From Burhinus oedicnemus (taxonomy: Eukaryota > Chordata > Aves > Charadriiformes > Burhinidae): a stretch of 64,000 nucleotides of DNA. The translations under genes and the position numbers were made by a program. The stretch is taken from assembly GCA_008921705.1 (NCBI GenBank), contig VFFE01009182.1:2415136-2479135 (forward strand), in the 5' to 3' direction. This document shows, in pieces, positions 1 to 11,589 of the stretch; the stretch's first letter is position 1; each line of letters begins with the position of its first letter. Below the pieces are notes generated by a model. The model was not told where the DNA came from. It made no database searches and worked only from the letters and a program-made list of their open reading frames with translations.

Positions 1-3000
1 ATCTGGGTATGCGTGCAGAAAAGCAATGAACTAATTAGCACTTTAACTCTGCATCCATGAGACACCAGTTGAGTAGAACACAGCAAGGAAGGTAAGAGTC
101 CTTTAAGACCTACCCCTATGGATGGAAATTATCTGAAAAAAAGAGTTCTAGAAAATATACCCAACAGAAAAATCCCAAATAGGCAGCAAATGAGCAAAAC
201 TGTTTATTAGGTTCTTTCCCTTTTTGTGTTTTTTTAATCAATTAACCCCATGTTTTCTTTTCCTTTGACTTTAAGGCATTTTTAACTATTCATACTCTTC
301 TTAGAACTAGAAAATAATTACTTAACTGTCATGTAAAAGTAGTAAATTTTCCTCGGTCTCTCGAATTCTTGATTACCTTTGACACATCTAATGCGGATTT
401 GGGCTCTATTGTATTAGGAACAGGTACTTTGTTTCAGAGTTTTTTATACATCAGATTCATTTTTTGGAGCTCTTCTTCCTTTGCTTAGCTTCTCTCAATC
501 ATTTAAATTAAATCAAGTCAAATATACAAGTTTGTGGTAATGGTTTTGAAACTCTAAATTACTAAGTTACAAACTAATGAAATAAAACTTTGTAGCAGCA
601 GCCAGCACAGGTATGAGCTATTTGAAAAATATCAGTCCTAGATTATTTCATTAAATTGCTTAAACTCAACAGGTGTTACAAAAATTGTTTATAAATATCA
701 TATTTAAAAAAAGAAGTCTAACAAGATTATTACTCATTCAAAGGATTTAACAAACTGCACCCACATCCTTTCGGCTACAATACATTGTCATTCCCTTATC
801 AAATTGCTGTCATTTGGCTACTTCCTTTTGGTCTCTTGCCCAGAATAATTTATCCATCAAATGAAATTTCACAGGTGCAAGTTTTACAGTGAAAAACATA
901 TTTCAGATATTTTTAATCATCTCAAGGTTTCTCTCCATAAAGTTCTTTTTTTAAATTAAACATAGTTGAATCCCCATAAGTCTTTGCTAAGGCTGTTCAA
1001 TTACACTTAGATATGAAAACTTTGATTTTTGACCAAGTGTACCAATTTCTCTCTTGCTTATTGTAAAATTATACTCGTTCCTTTCTCCTGTTTAAGGAAA
1101 AAAAATTCACCTTTAGTCCCAAAAGAATTCTGTAATATCCTCTCCTTTTTCAAACACATTTCTTTTTGCTAGTAACTAAAACAGCTAATATAATGAAACC
1201 GTTATGATAAACACTGAGTATTTTCAAAATCACCAACATTTTAAACTATTTCTGAAGTACGCAAGTAAAGATACAGGTTCACAAAACAACCTCTACATTA
1301 ACAGATTAATCACACTCACGCTTCTGTTAATGACACTTGTATATAAAGCACACAGACGTTTGTGAGCAGAAAGCACGACGCCTTGGCCCAACTGAAAATT
1401 CCAACACCACCTCACATTGCCCCTTTCTTTTTTTTAAGCTATTGCCACTCCTTTTTCAAGCAAACACATTTCAAGGCTTTGAAAGCCAGCTTCACAGCGT
1501 AAAACAACAAAATAAGTATTAATATAATTACATTTAAAGTCCAACTTTACTTGGTTTCACATACATTCCTGTGGAAATTATACCCTCTGGAGATCTGCAA
1601 GATTTCCAGTAACTTTTGCCCAATGATTACTCTTCAAGAAGCACCTTGAAGAGCCTCGAGGCTCTATTTTAAACAGAGGCCAGCTCCAGGCTCTGAAGGA
1701 AACTGCCCTGCATTTCACACAGCAACACCTCCTAGTTTTTATTGCACAAAAAATAGCATAACACCTGAAGATAACACCACTAAAGCAGCCTTCCCAAGAA
1801 TCAGAAGTGACACAGATTAAAATCGTAACTGCTATGTACACCAGCACCACCTGGTGATAGCTACAGCAAAGCACATAATGATTTGGTTGGATCAGATTAT
1901 TAGTGAACATCCACGCTGTGCTAGCAGTCAATTTTTCTCTTGATGCTGTGTGTGGCGCACTGGATCAGAGGCCAGCAGTCAGGACCAGCACGCTCCATTC
2001 CTAGACACGGTCACCACCCCTACCCCTGAGAAAGTGAGGATTTATTCCTGGGTGGCTCTTCTCCACTAGCAGATGCTTTTCCCTACCTTTCAATGTACAC
2101 AGCACAGCAAGGTGTGATACCGTAACACCTGAGCTAGCACTGTATTCTCCAAAACCAGCATGGGTCAAACGTGTATTTAGTAAGCTCCCTGCACAAACCA
2201 GCACACAACAGGATTTTTAGGTATCAACATAACAGCATCAGCAGTCCCAGATGTTGTGGCAAGTCTCAGTGTAAGCTCTCTTGCAAGATTCAACTGCGTT
2301 TAGCACTTCTCCAAGTAGGCTTTCATGTCTGTATAACAGGTAGTACAGAAAACCATGAAGGACTTTAGGCTACATAACCCTAAAACCTTGTAATTGCCCA
2401 GTACTGGCAACCCTGACACCGAGTACTGCCACTGCTAGTAACAGGCCACAGGCTTTGTATGGTGCTCCCAAGGGCTCCTGACTGAGGCTTGCTTTGTTTA
2501 AATTCACCTGCGCTTGCATGGAGCTTTGTTTTTGCTCAATTTAGATATAAACACAAATTCCTCTACTGATCAGCTAGCTACACCGCTGATTTGTTTTACT
2601 TTTGCTGAGCAGAACTGGTTTTCCAAGGTAACAAAGAAAACCAAGCCCAAGTATCTAACATGCCTAAAAATGCACTATAAACAGTAAATTTGGATGCAAA
2701 AGAGCTGCAGATCAAATGGAAGAAAAATCAAAGTGTAAAACACATATTAGCAAACATAAAAATGACCAAGTGGCTTCTCAAGTGAGGATCCCACCCAAAA
2801 CCAGATTGACCTGACTTCACATTTCACCAGAGAAATTTATTTCAGGCATCAGCTCAACTACCACTAAAGAAAATGGGGGAAAACAGAAATCCCATGAAAA
2901 GATCTGCTTTCATGCATTACAAGAACATAAGTTTCCTTGGGTAGCCACTACACATCTAGGAGGACTATTTCCAAATGTACTGCCCAAAGTTGGAGGGGTC

Positions 3001-4979
3001 AGAGCTACAAAGTGGGCTTGGAGCCAAAGAAGGGCTTGGGACAGTCTGTCTGCACACTGTGTCTTCAGCTGATACGAATGCTCAAGCAGAACAACTCCTG
3101 ATGAGACATTCCAGCCTGGAGTTGGTCTCACCAACCTGACAGACCTTTTGTAAACTGATATATTAGTTCTTAAAGAAGATAATAGTTTTCTCTCGAGATA
3201 CGACAAATTGTTCTCCTCTTCAACTTCCCATATATTTATGAACATATTTTTCAGGACAGGACTACAAATCTAAGTTTACGAGGAACTGTTTTAATTTCCT
3301 AGTCTCAAAAGAGCAGCAAAGCTGGCAAACCTGATCACTCTGTCTTTGATCTTCCTTACTTGTAGACAAGCTGTAAGAGATTAAGCTCTTTTTCCATTAC
3401 TTAATCACTTAAAGTGATACTCTAAGATTCCCAAGAGCAAATGCATTAGGCTGCTGATCAGTCTGGGCTCTTCTTTTTTTTTTTTTTTCCCCCCCCAGAA
3501 GAGATTGAAAGATTTATAAAATACTGTTAGCTCATGCAGTTTGGATTAGATTTTCAGAAATCCTTTGATAATTTAGGGGCATATCTCTTCTTTAAACCAA
3601 CACATAGAGGGAATTCAAATGGCTACTTTTTAATATCATGTAAACTGCTCGTTTTTATGATTAACTTTTCTTCCCATGTTTCATATTACGTATATACTTA
3701 CTTTCTTTAAAGCTACAAGAAAATATTCTAACAATCTGGAAAGGGAAGAGTCAGTGTCTTAAATTAAAATCCTTGATTATTGCTGTGCTGTACAGCAACA
3801 ATTTAAGATAAAGGTTGCAAGAGTGATGCAAGAGTTGCATCGCTTCCCTACGTACTCTACGTCCACCATGTCCCAGCTCCAACTGTATGAAGCCACAGGC
3901 TTTCTCAGTCCGGGAAAGAGCTGAATCCTTAAGGAAAATGCCTGAACAGTTCCCAACTTGTATATATATATTTTTTAACCCAACTGCATTTATATCCTTC
4001 CAGAACCATTAAATTCTCCCCAGGGAAGCAACAGGAAGGCAAAGGAAGCCTTCCAAAGGAAGGGATTTTTTTCAATCCTAGACACAGTGACAACTGTATA
4101 ATATAATGATGGCAAATATATGGGATTACTGCCAGACTCTCATCCAAGACACTCTGATGTCTTCATCTAGTCAAATATGTTCTCCAAATAAAATTATATT
4201 ATGTGGAGCAAAATGAATGTTATGTTATGGATTTTGGCATGAAACCATAGTGATTTTTAACTCAGTTGTCTGCCATGATTCAGGCTATTAATTGGAGTAT
4301 AAATTGTACAGATGCACATTCTGCATTAAGTGACCTTTTTCTTTTAAGGTCTTACAGAATCATTTGTCTCTTAAATGACCACTCTACGAAAAACAAAAAA
4401 CCTCATCACACAGAAAAATCAGTACTGCTTAGATAATGTAAATATTTCTAAAATTTACTATTCTTAAAAATCAAAGTATTCAAGCATTTCCAATGGCTTT
4501 TCAAGTAGATCTTAGTTTAGTGCAAGAGAACTTACTTCCTTATTACAATTCTTGATAACACCACTAAAAGGTTCTCTTTCAAAGGTATAAGCAGATAATT
4601 ACTAAAATGTGCACACACGAATTCCAGGCTTAGTGCTTGCAATGGTATGGTATGGAAGCTAGCACAGCTATTCACCTTGCTGGCTCCCTAGGGAGACCAG
4701 ACCCATTTGGGATCCACTGCCTTCATTCTTTGTAAATTTAACACTCAAATTGAAATATCAAAAATCCTTAGTGAATGCTTACTTTACCTGAACTTGAAAT
4801 TTAGTCATACCCAAAAAAAAAATTCAGAAAAACCCAAGACACTTTGAACCATATCAATAATATTATTCATTCAAATGTCATTATTTCCAGTGGAACTGAA
4901 GTATTTCCTTAAAATATAAAGCCATACACAAATCGTGTCTATCTCATGCAGCACTGGAATGTCTGTCTGAACGTAGCCC
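1..4979. other. AT-rich non-coding stretch, no recognised gene
   Basis: No recognisable gene, transposon or RNA gene. The longest open frames are about 110 codons (minus strand 2910-3245 and 1578-1931); they resemble no family I know and have no supporting features. A long pyrimidine run (T then C) at 3474-3496 is followed directly by AG, so it resembles a splice acceptor on the plus strand, but no convincing exon follows it. The stretch reads as intron or intergenic DNA. Confidence 0.6.
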
Positions 4980-5009
4980 GGGGGGGAGGGGGGTGTGCAA
5001 GGGGAGGGA
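4980..5009 (+). other. G-rich block, potential G-quadruplex
   Basis: Four or more G-tracts lie close together: seven Gs, an A, six Gs, a 7-base spacer, four Gs, an A and three Gs. This fits the usual G-quadruplex pattern of four tracts of at least three Gs with loops of up to seven bases. The surroundings are AT-rich, so the block stands out. Whether it folds or acts in the cell cannot be read from the sequence. Confidence 0.6.
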
Positions 5010-8000
5010 GAAAGAAAGAATACTCTTGATAGTAAATCTTAAAACTAAGAGTTCCTATACCTCTTATTAAATTAGTGCTACCACATCTCATTTATCCTCA
5101 TCAATAAAATGGAAAAATGGAAATCACAACTGCCAACTGCATTAGAAGAAAGTCAACAAGGTACTATCCATTTGCTCTTCAAAACAGAGCACAAGGAAAC
5201 CAAAACTATGCCAAGGTAAGGTAAATAAAACACATTATTACTAACTGTAAGCAATCTTTAAAACCAGATGTGTAACAGTTTAAGAAAAAGCAGCAGCAAC
5301 AAAAAAAGGGTACCAAACTTACTAACCTTCTCTGCCCAGGTAAAAGAAACCAGGTATGTCCTAAAGAAAAAAATGTATCCATAGTTTGGAGAAGCATGAT
5401 AGTCTCACGATAATAGCCATGTAGCGTAAACATCCAAAGCCCAAGCAAACTTTTAGCTCTGCTGTTATTTTAAAAGGATTGAGCAGTCATTTTTTTGCCA
5501 GGTATTTCTATGAAAGTACTGCAAATACTTTGTCTGTCCCATATCATTGATTTTCCAAAAAAAATCACAATTTCAAAACACATCACTAAACTGTTAGGGA
5601 AAGATCATCAACTGTCAACTAAGTCGAAGGCTCATTTTCTCTGCTGATTCTATGTCACATCCATTTGAAGAAGCCCTCTGTATTCAAGTCATGCCAGCTC
5701 TTCCTCCCTGCTTCCCAGACATCTGTGGGTGAAAGACGGACAATGATGGCTGGGGAAAGCTCAGCTCAAGAGACGTGCCTGTGGGTCAGCGCACGACCAC
5801 ACCAGCCCAGGGAAAACAGCAGCTGAGAGCAAAGTACGTGAACTCACACACCTGAAGTCCTACTACTCGTTCAGAATTGGGCTTAAAATACATGTTGCCT
5901 TCCCCTTTTAATCACTTCATTTTCCTTTCTTTTGTCCTTAGGAATGCCTGAACTTTTTTTTTTTTAATCTAGAGAATTAAAATAAAGTCAGACCAAAGCA
6001 GAATATGCCTCACAGAAAACAAATTTCTTAACCGATGACTGATGTTTCCCCAAGTTGTTACAATATAAAACAGTATTAAAAAAAATAATAATGAAATAAG
6101 GTGAGAGACAATGACAAATGTTACAGTAAGAGAATATTTAAAATCCCGATACAACTGTAAGAGTATGAATTTAGTAAGGCCATTTCTAAAACAATAGTAA
6201 ATTGCTAAATCAAGACATTACTTGATTTTTTGAGGCAAGATAAGTTCATAGAGACTGAAACATGATATAATAATGCTGGGAAGAGTAGTTGCTGTTGTCT
6301 GAAATCATCTGGGAGTTGTTGGGGGTGGGGGCTGCTTTGTAAGCAAATTAAACATCCTGGAAACTTAAAAGCTTTCATCAGAAATATACCAATACTGTGT
6401 TCAGTCAAAGGATGCTTGTAGCAATAACTAAGAAGGGGATTAACTGGTTACTTCTAGTAATATTTTCTTCCACTAGCGCAGTCACTGGGTAAGTAAAATC
6501 AACTGCACACCAAGTGTTTTCCTCTTTGTTTGCTTGAGGTGTTTTCTTTCTCTTTTCCAAGGTAGCTGTTCAGTTTGGTGACCAGTAAGTTAAATTAAGA
6601 AAAAACTACCTTAATAAAATAATAAATAAAAAATTAGGGTTTTGTGAGCAATCCTCTTTTCTTTATATAATAAGATCTAAGTCGGAAAGCCTTTCAGTCC
6701 CAGAAACCAGACATGATTTAAAATGCTGCTTTGCTCCACAGCAGGGGGACACCGTTTGAGCCTGCACGAGAGAGAGACCAGCTCAACCTTACTGTACCCA
6801 TGATGAGGTACCAAACTTCACGGTCATTCCTCTGGATTCAGATCAGGGACTAAAACTTCCCATTGTTCAGATAATCACTCCAGTAAAACCCCTTGGGATA
6901 TTTTGACATAAAGCTCTCTTATTTGACCTAGCATTGTTAATCTGCTTCCCACCAAACTTTCACAAAAACTGCTATTTACTGAGATGACAGAGTAATGACA
7001 GAGGGCGGGGGCGGGAAGCAAAATTATTTCCTTTCAAGATGGACAAAACTAAACTGAAACATCTCATTAGCATGCTAAATGAAAAGTCCTGTAATTTTTC
7101 TGGAAACTCGCTATTGCTTTGATTCCACTAGTTATTAGAAAGGGAGAGTTACACATCCCATCTCTGTTCTGCCTGGGCTATGCTTCCAGTTTTAGCTATA
7201 TTTCCCATGATGTCTGTTCAAACTACATAAAGCAGCACTTTATGGAAGTCACACACCTGCATATACTGATAACTGAGTACATGCCACACATGCAAGAACA
7301 GAAGCGCGAAGGAAAAAAGCAGCACCCTTATACCAGAGGTAGAGATATTTCAAAGTAGAACTGAACCACAACAACATGCTTGTCCTTCAGATCCAAACAC
7401 AAAAGATGAAACGTTTCATTTTGACAATGCAAAAAGTTTGACTCAACTGAAAATGTTGAAGATTTACGTTAATAGGAAGATGTATTTTTCTTTCATTATT
7501 CAATATAATATTTTGATTTTTAAACCCAGACTGCCACAGAAATCCCAATTATTGCTTTGGCCTCTTAAATTTCTCCCCTTTTTAAGAAAGACTGCAATTT
7601 TAGTCCATGTCTACATATTTTTTTGTATTAGAAAACAAGCACAATACTATGTATTATGTTTGGATGACATATTGTATGCACTCAAAAAAAAAAAATCAAT
7701 TTTAATATAATTCTTCCAATCCTTAAAAATCTACTTCTCTATCTGGAAGAAACCTTAATTTGATAAGGCTGCTGATGGGCTGAAGCAAATAGATATTACT
7801 GTTTAATTATTTCTTTGTACTTCCTCATCTGTCTTCATCCTTCCCTATTCTCACCATGTGCTTAGACAGCAGACAACGCAGGTCAAGGATCCGCATCAGT
7901 GGCGTTTGGAACATTTCTGCATATAGTTGTGTAATTCTCATCACGCTAGTGTCCTGCTCCCTGTTTTGGATTCTTTAGATTACAGGAGTTCATTTTAGAA

Positions 8001-10546
8001 ATAACCATAGCGCCAATCTACAACGAATCGTGATGTGTGAGCGTCTGTGAGGCTGGACATATGCAGAGCATACTTGAAGTAAAAAAATTAATAACCTGAA
8101 GGATTAAATAATAACCTGCAGCTGCTTTTTTCATTCATTTAAGCTTTTTATTTCCCTTTCCTTTACACGGCATTAACTCTCTTACTACTTAACAGCTATT
8201 GGTGTATAATTACATGTACCCAGGAATACCTGTATTTCATGCAGCCCAGCTACCCTCAGGTCTTCAGAGCTACCTTGAATTAGTAACTCTGATTCCTTCA
8301 AAAGGTGGTTAAGACAAAAAGAAGTGGTTGTTACAGATTGCTCTCCATTCACATACTCTCCTTCCTGCTCCTTCAGTTCTAGTGATGGTGTCACTACTAT
8401 TCAACCAACTTAAAAGACAAGTCAGTATTGGACATGACCCATTTTAACAGAAGGCTTCAAATGATCACTTATTCTCTGCTCCTGGCATTCAGTCTATGTA
8501 CCTGTTCCAGGAGAAGACAATACTAATTGCCAAAGTACTCTATTTTAAAAAGTTAAGTCGTCAACTACCGGACAATAGCTTAAGGCACTTTTGATGAAGA
8601 CCCAAACTGATCAGTTTACTATGAAAGATTTCAAGTTAATAAACTTCCTGTTTATTTTCAGAGGAGCCCTCATTATGCTTGAATCTAGAATTTTAGACGA
8701 TGCAATTTTAACGCTTTTTGAAATGTGATTGATTTATTATTCTGTCATGTTATTTATTGGATAATACAATAAATTCAATACAATTCATCATAGTATTCTA
8801 TAAATATTGCAAAAAATTATTAAAGCAATAAAATCTCATGGCAGAAATTTAATGAGATCATGTCACATTTGTGTTAAAGCCAAGTGATAAATTGTGACAT
8901 CTGCAGTGGCTGTCATCACCTTAAAAGGAAAAGTCTGCACATTCTCTTAACACAAAGCAAAAGTCTAAATCTCGACTTGGAGCTACTAGAAAGCAAAACC
9001 GCAACAGAAAATATTAAACGTATATGTTTAGCTGCACACTAGTCTTTCCTCCAGTAATGCATACCAGTCCTGCCTGGATGGCATTTAGTGTGAAATTCAA
9101 ATAAATGAAAACACAGCAGTATAGGGTAGACCTATTTTTACAGATTTATTGAGTGTATTGCCTCCTTAGTTCAACAGGCTTCAAATTACTGATTGAATTT
9201 AGCCATTTTTTCAAGAAAATACTTTTGCAGTACTATTGTTCCTCAATTTTCTTCTGCCAGGTGGAGCTAGCACAGCCTATGGAAAAGCTAAGCACTTTTA
9301 CCCTATTGTCATACAAGTCAAAAAAGTGGGGGAAAAAAAAAAATTAAAAAAAAATATATATTTGACTGGAAAAAAAAAACATGAAAAGCATGTAGAAAAA
9401 GGATGCCACACCATTAATTACAAGTCTGGAATGGAATTTATATTCACATGTATTATATCAGATGACAGTTGTAGGAAGTGCTTATGAGGCTAGCTACTCT
9501 TTTTGTAGATGTATGTACATGCAAACACACAACTACTTGCTGCAGATGTGCTTAACAATAAGTTGATATCAAGTCTGACATGCAGCTGGTAATTTTTTTT
9601 CCTCTTTCTCAGTTTTGTATGAGCAACTAAGACTGCGTCTCACAGATTTACTGAAATACTTTTATAAATGGAAGAGAAAAAGATTTAGTAGATCTTACCG
9701 TTATTCGGCCTGAGTATTAAATCTGTTATTATTAAACATTCTCCTAATTGTGTCCTGGAGGATTTAAAAGTTCCAGTCATTCATTCAGAATCTTTTCCTA
9801 CTTATTAAAAATCAGGTCATCCAATAAAGGGACAGAAAACAAACCATGTGAATTAGGTCCAATCCCCCCCAAACTCTGTTTGAAAAACAGATTACAATCG
9901 ATTCACAGATTAATCAACAAGGTTTAAATTCACCCCATCACACTTCTTCACTTCATGAGACTGTAACAATAGAAAACTATTATACCTTCTGTGAACCAAT
10001 TTTAGAATGAAATGTAGTACATGCATTTATAAGCACATTGCAATACTCAAACAGATGTTAACTGTACATACTTCAAGATACAAGCTCTTTGAAGTTTCAA
10101 GAACTTTATTATTTTAAAAATAAGCATTCATAAAAAACATAACCAGTTGTGAAACGGCACCGAGACAAATTATGGTTTTTTAAAAAATATATTTTAAAGA
10201 AATTGATTATACTAGAAACAAAAGATAAAATATGTGCATCTCAATATGTAACAGAATTCTAAAATCAATTTATTTGCTGCATATGTTAATTTTACTAACT
10301 CTAAAATTTCAGATTAATATTAATATTAGCAGCAGGTTGGCTTTTTGTCCTATTCCTTTATCACAGTAACACTGCAGCATATTTTTGTGCATCATAGCAA
10401 CCACCTGTCAGCCCTGTCCTCAATGCTTTCAACAGATCTGTAACTCTTCAGTTCAGGTTATTGTGATAAAACATTACCTTCTGTCACATAAAATTTTTTG
10501 GACCAGAGTAAAGACCGAAACCATTTCATTCTGAAGCAGGGTAAAA
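5010..10546. other. AT-rich non-coding stretch, no recognised gene
   Basis: Nothing recognisable apart from short homopolymer runs (for example poly-A around 9330-9350) and short G-rich patches near 6318-6337 and 6999-7016. The open frames are at most about 90 codons and look random. It is most simply intron or intergenic sequence. Confidence 0.6.
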
Positions 10547-11510
10547 AACTGGCTGGGTGGCCGGGCCCAAAGAGTGGTGGTGAATGGAGTTAAATCCAGT
10601 TGGTGGCCGGTCACAAGTGGTGTTTCTCCAGGGCTCAGTACTGGGGTCGGTTCTCTTTGATATCTTTATCAATGATCTGGACGAGAGGATCGAGTGCACC
10701 CTCACTAAGTTTGCAGACGACACCAAGTTGGGTGGGAGTGTTGATTTGCTTGAGGGTAGGAAGGTTCTACAGAGGGATCTGGACAGGCTGGATCAGCGGG
10801 CTGAGGCCAATGGTACGAAGACCAACAAGGCCAAGTGCTGGGTCCTGCACTTGGGTCACAACAACCCCATGCTGCACTACAGGCTTGGGGAAGAGTGGCT
10901 GGAAAGCTGCCTGGCAGAAAAGGACCTGAGGGTACTGGTCAACAGCCAGGTGAATATAAGCCAGCAGTGTACCCAGGTGGCCAAGAAGGCCAAGAGCATC
11001 CTGGCTCGTATCAGGAACTGTGTGGCCACCAGGACTATGGGAGTGATCATCCCCCTGTACTCAGCACTGGTGGGGCCTCACCTCAAATACTGCGTTCAGT
11101 TTTGGGCCCTTCACTACAAGAAAGACATTGAGGTGCTGGAGCGTGTCCAAAGAAGGGCAACGAAGCTGGTGAGAGGTCTAGAGAACAAGTCTAATGAGGA
11201 GCAGCTGAGGGAACTGGGGCTATTTAGTCTGGAGAAAAGGAGGCTGAGGGGAGACTTTATTACTCTCTACAACTACCTGAAAAGGAGGTTGTAACAAGGT
11301 GGACATTGGTCTCTTCTTCCAAGTAACAGTCAATAGGACAAGAGGAAATGACCTTAAGTTGCACCAGGGGAGGTTTAGGATGGATATTAGGAAAAGTTTT
11401 TTCACAGAAAGGGCTAACATTGGAACAGGCTGCCCAGGGAAGTGGTTGAGTCACCATCTCTGGGGGTATTTAAAAGATGTGTAGATGTCGTGCTGAGGGA
11501 CATGGTTTAG
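10547..11510 (+). pseudogene. CR1 ORF2 reverse transcriptase, C-terminal remnant
   Basis: This encodes the C-terminal half of the CR1 reverse transcriptase. The longest open frame (10584-11294, 236 codons) carries the polymerase active-site motif FADD (its residues 43-46), preceded by QGSVLG and FINDL and followed by typical CR1 segments such as [10 protein letters not shown] and [11 protein letters not shown]. The copy is dead. About one base is gained near 10622-10630, so the first 13 residues of that open frame are out of the real frame, and the true upstream coding lies in the frame of 10547. An extra A in the run at about 11280-11283 then forces a premature stop at 11292-11294. A third shift near 11411-11425 returns to a frame that ends at the normal stop (11508-11510). 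The endonuclease domain and ORF1 are missing. Confidence 0.9.
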
Positions 11511-11589
11511 TGGTAACTTGGCAGTGTTAGCTCAATGGCTGGACTTGATCTTAAAGGTCCCTTCCAATCTAGACCATTCTATGATTCTA
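10547..11589 (+). mobile_element. CR1 LINE retrotransposon, 5'-truncated copy A
   Basis: CR1 is the dominant LINE of birds and other reptiles and moves by target-primed reverse transcription, which typically leaves 5'-truncated copies. This copy starts inside the reverse-transcriptase domain and runs through the end of ORF2 (stop at 11508-11510) and a short 3' untranslated region. It ends in the characteristic short repeat ATTCTATG-ATTCTA at 11576-11589, with no poly-A tail, as is usual for CR1. The orientation is plus. The GC content is clearly higher than in the flanks. The 5' edge is approximate, because it is where recognisable CR1 coding sequence begins. Confidence 0.95.

Noticed and set aside
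369..470. Minus-strand segments near the left edge that read as short coding pieces, one ending in a PDZ-ligand-like ESDV before a stop.
   Set aside because: The frames are short and interrupted, no clear splice structure joins them, and a four-residue ending is weak evidence.
2001..2204. A minus-strand open frame with splice-like edges (acceptor before about 2190, donor at about 2087).
   Set aside because: The open stretch is only about 100 bp and the other frames close normally, as expected from chance.
5188..5215. A 28-bp plus-strand micro-exon-like segment between an acceptor-like tract and CCAAG followed by GTAAGG.
   Set aside because: It is too short to judge. Such pairs are expected by chance in a window of this size, and no neighbouring exon supports it.
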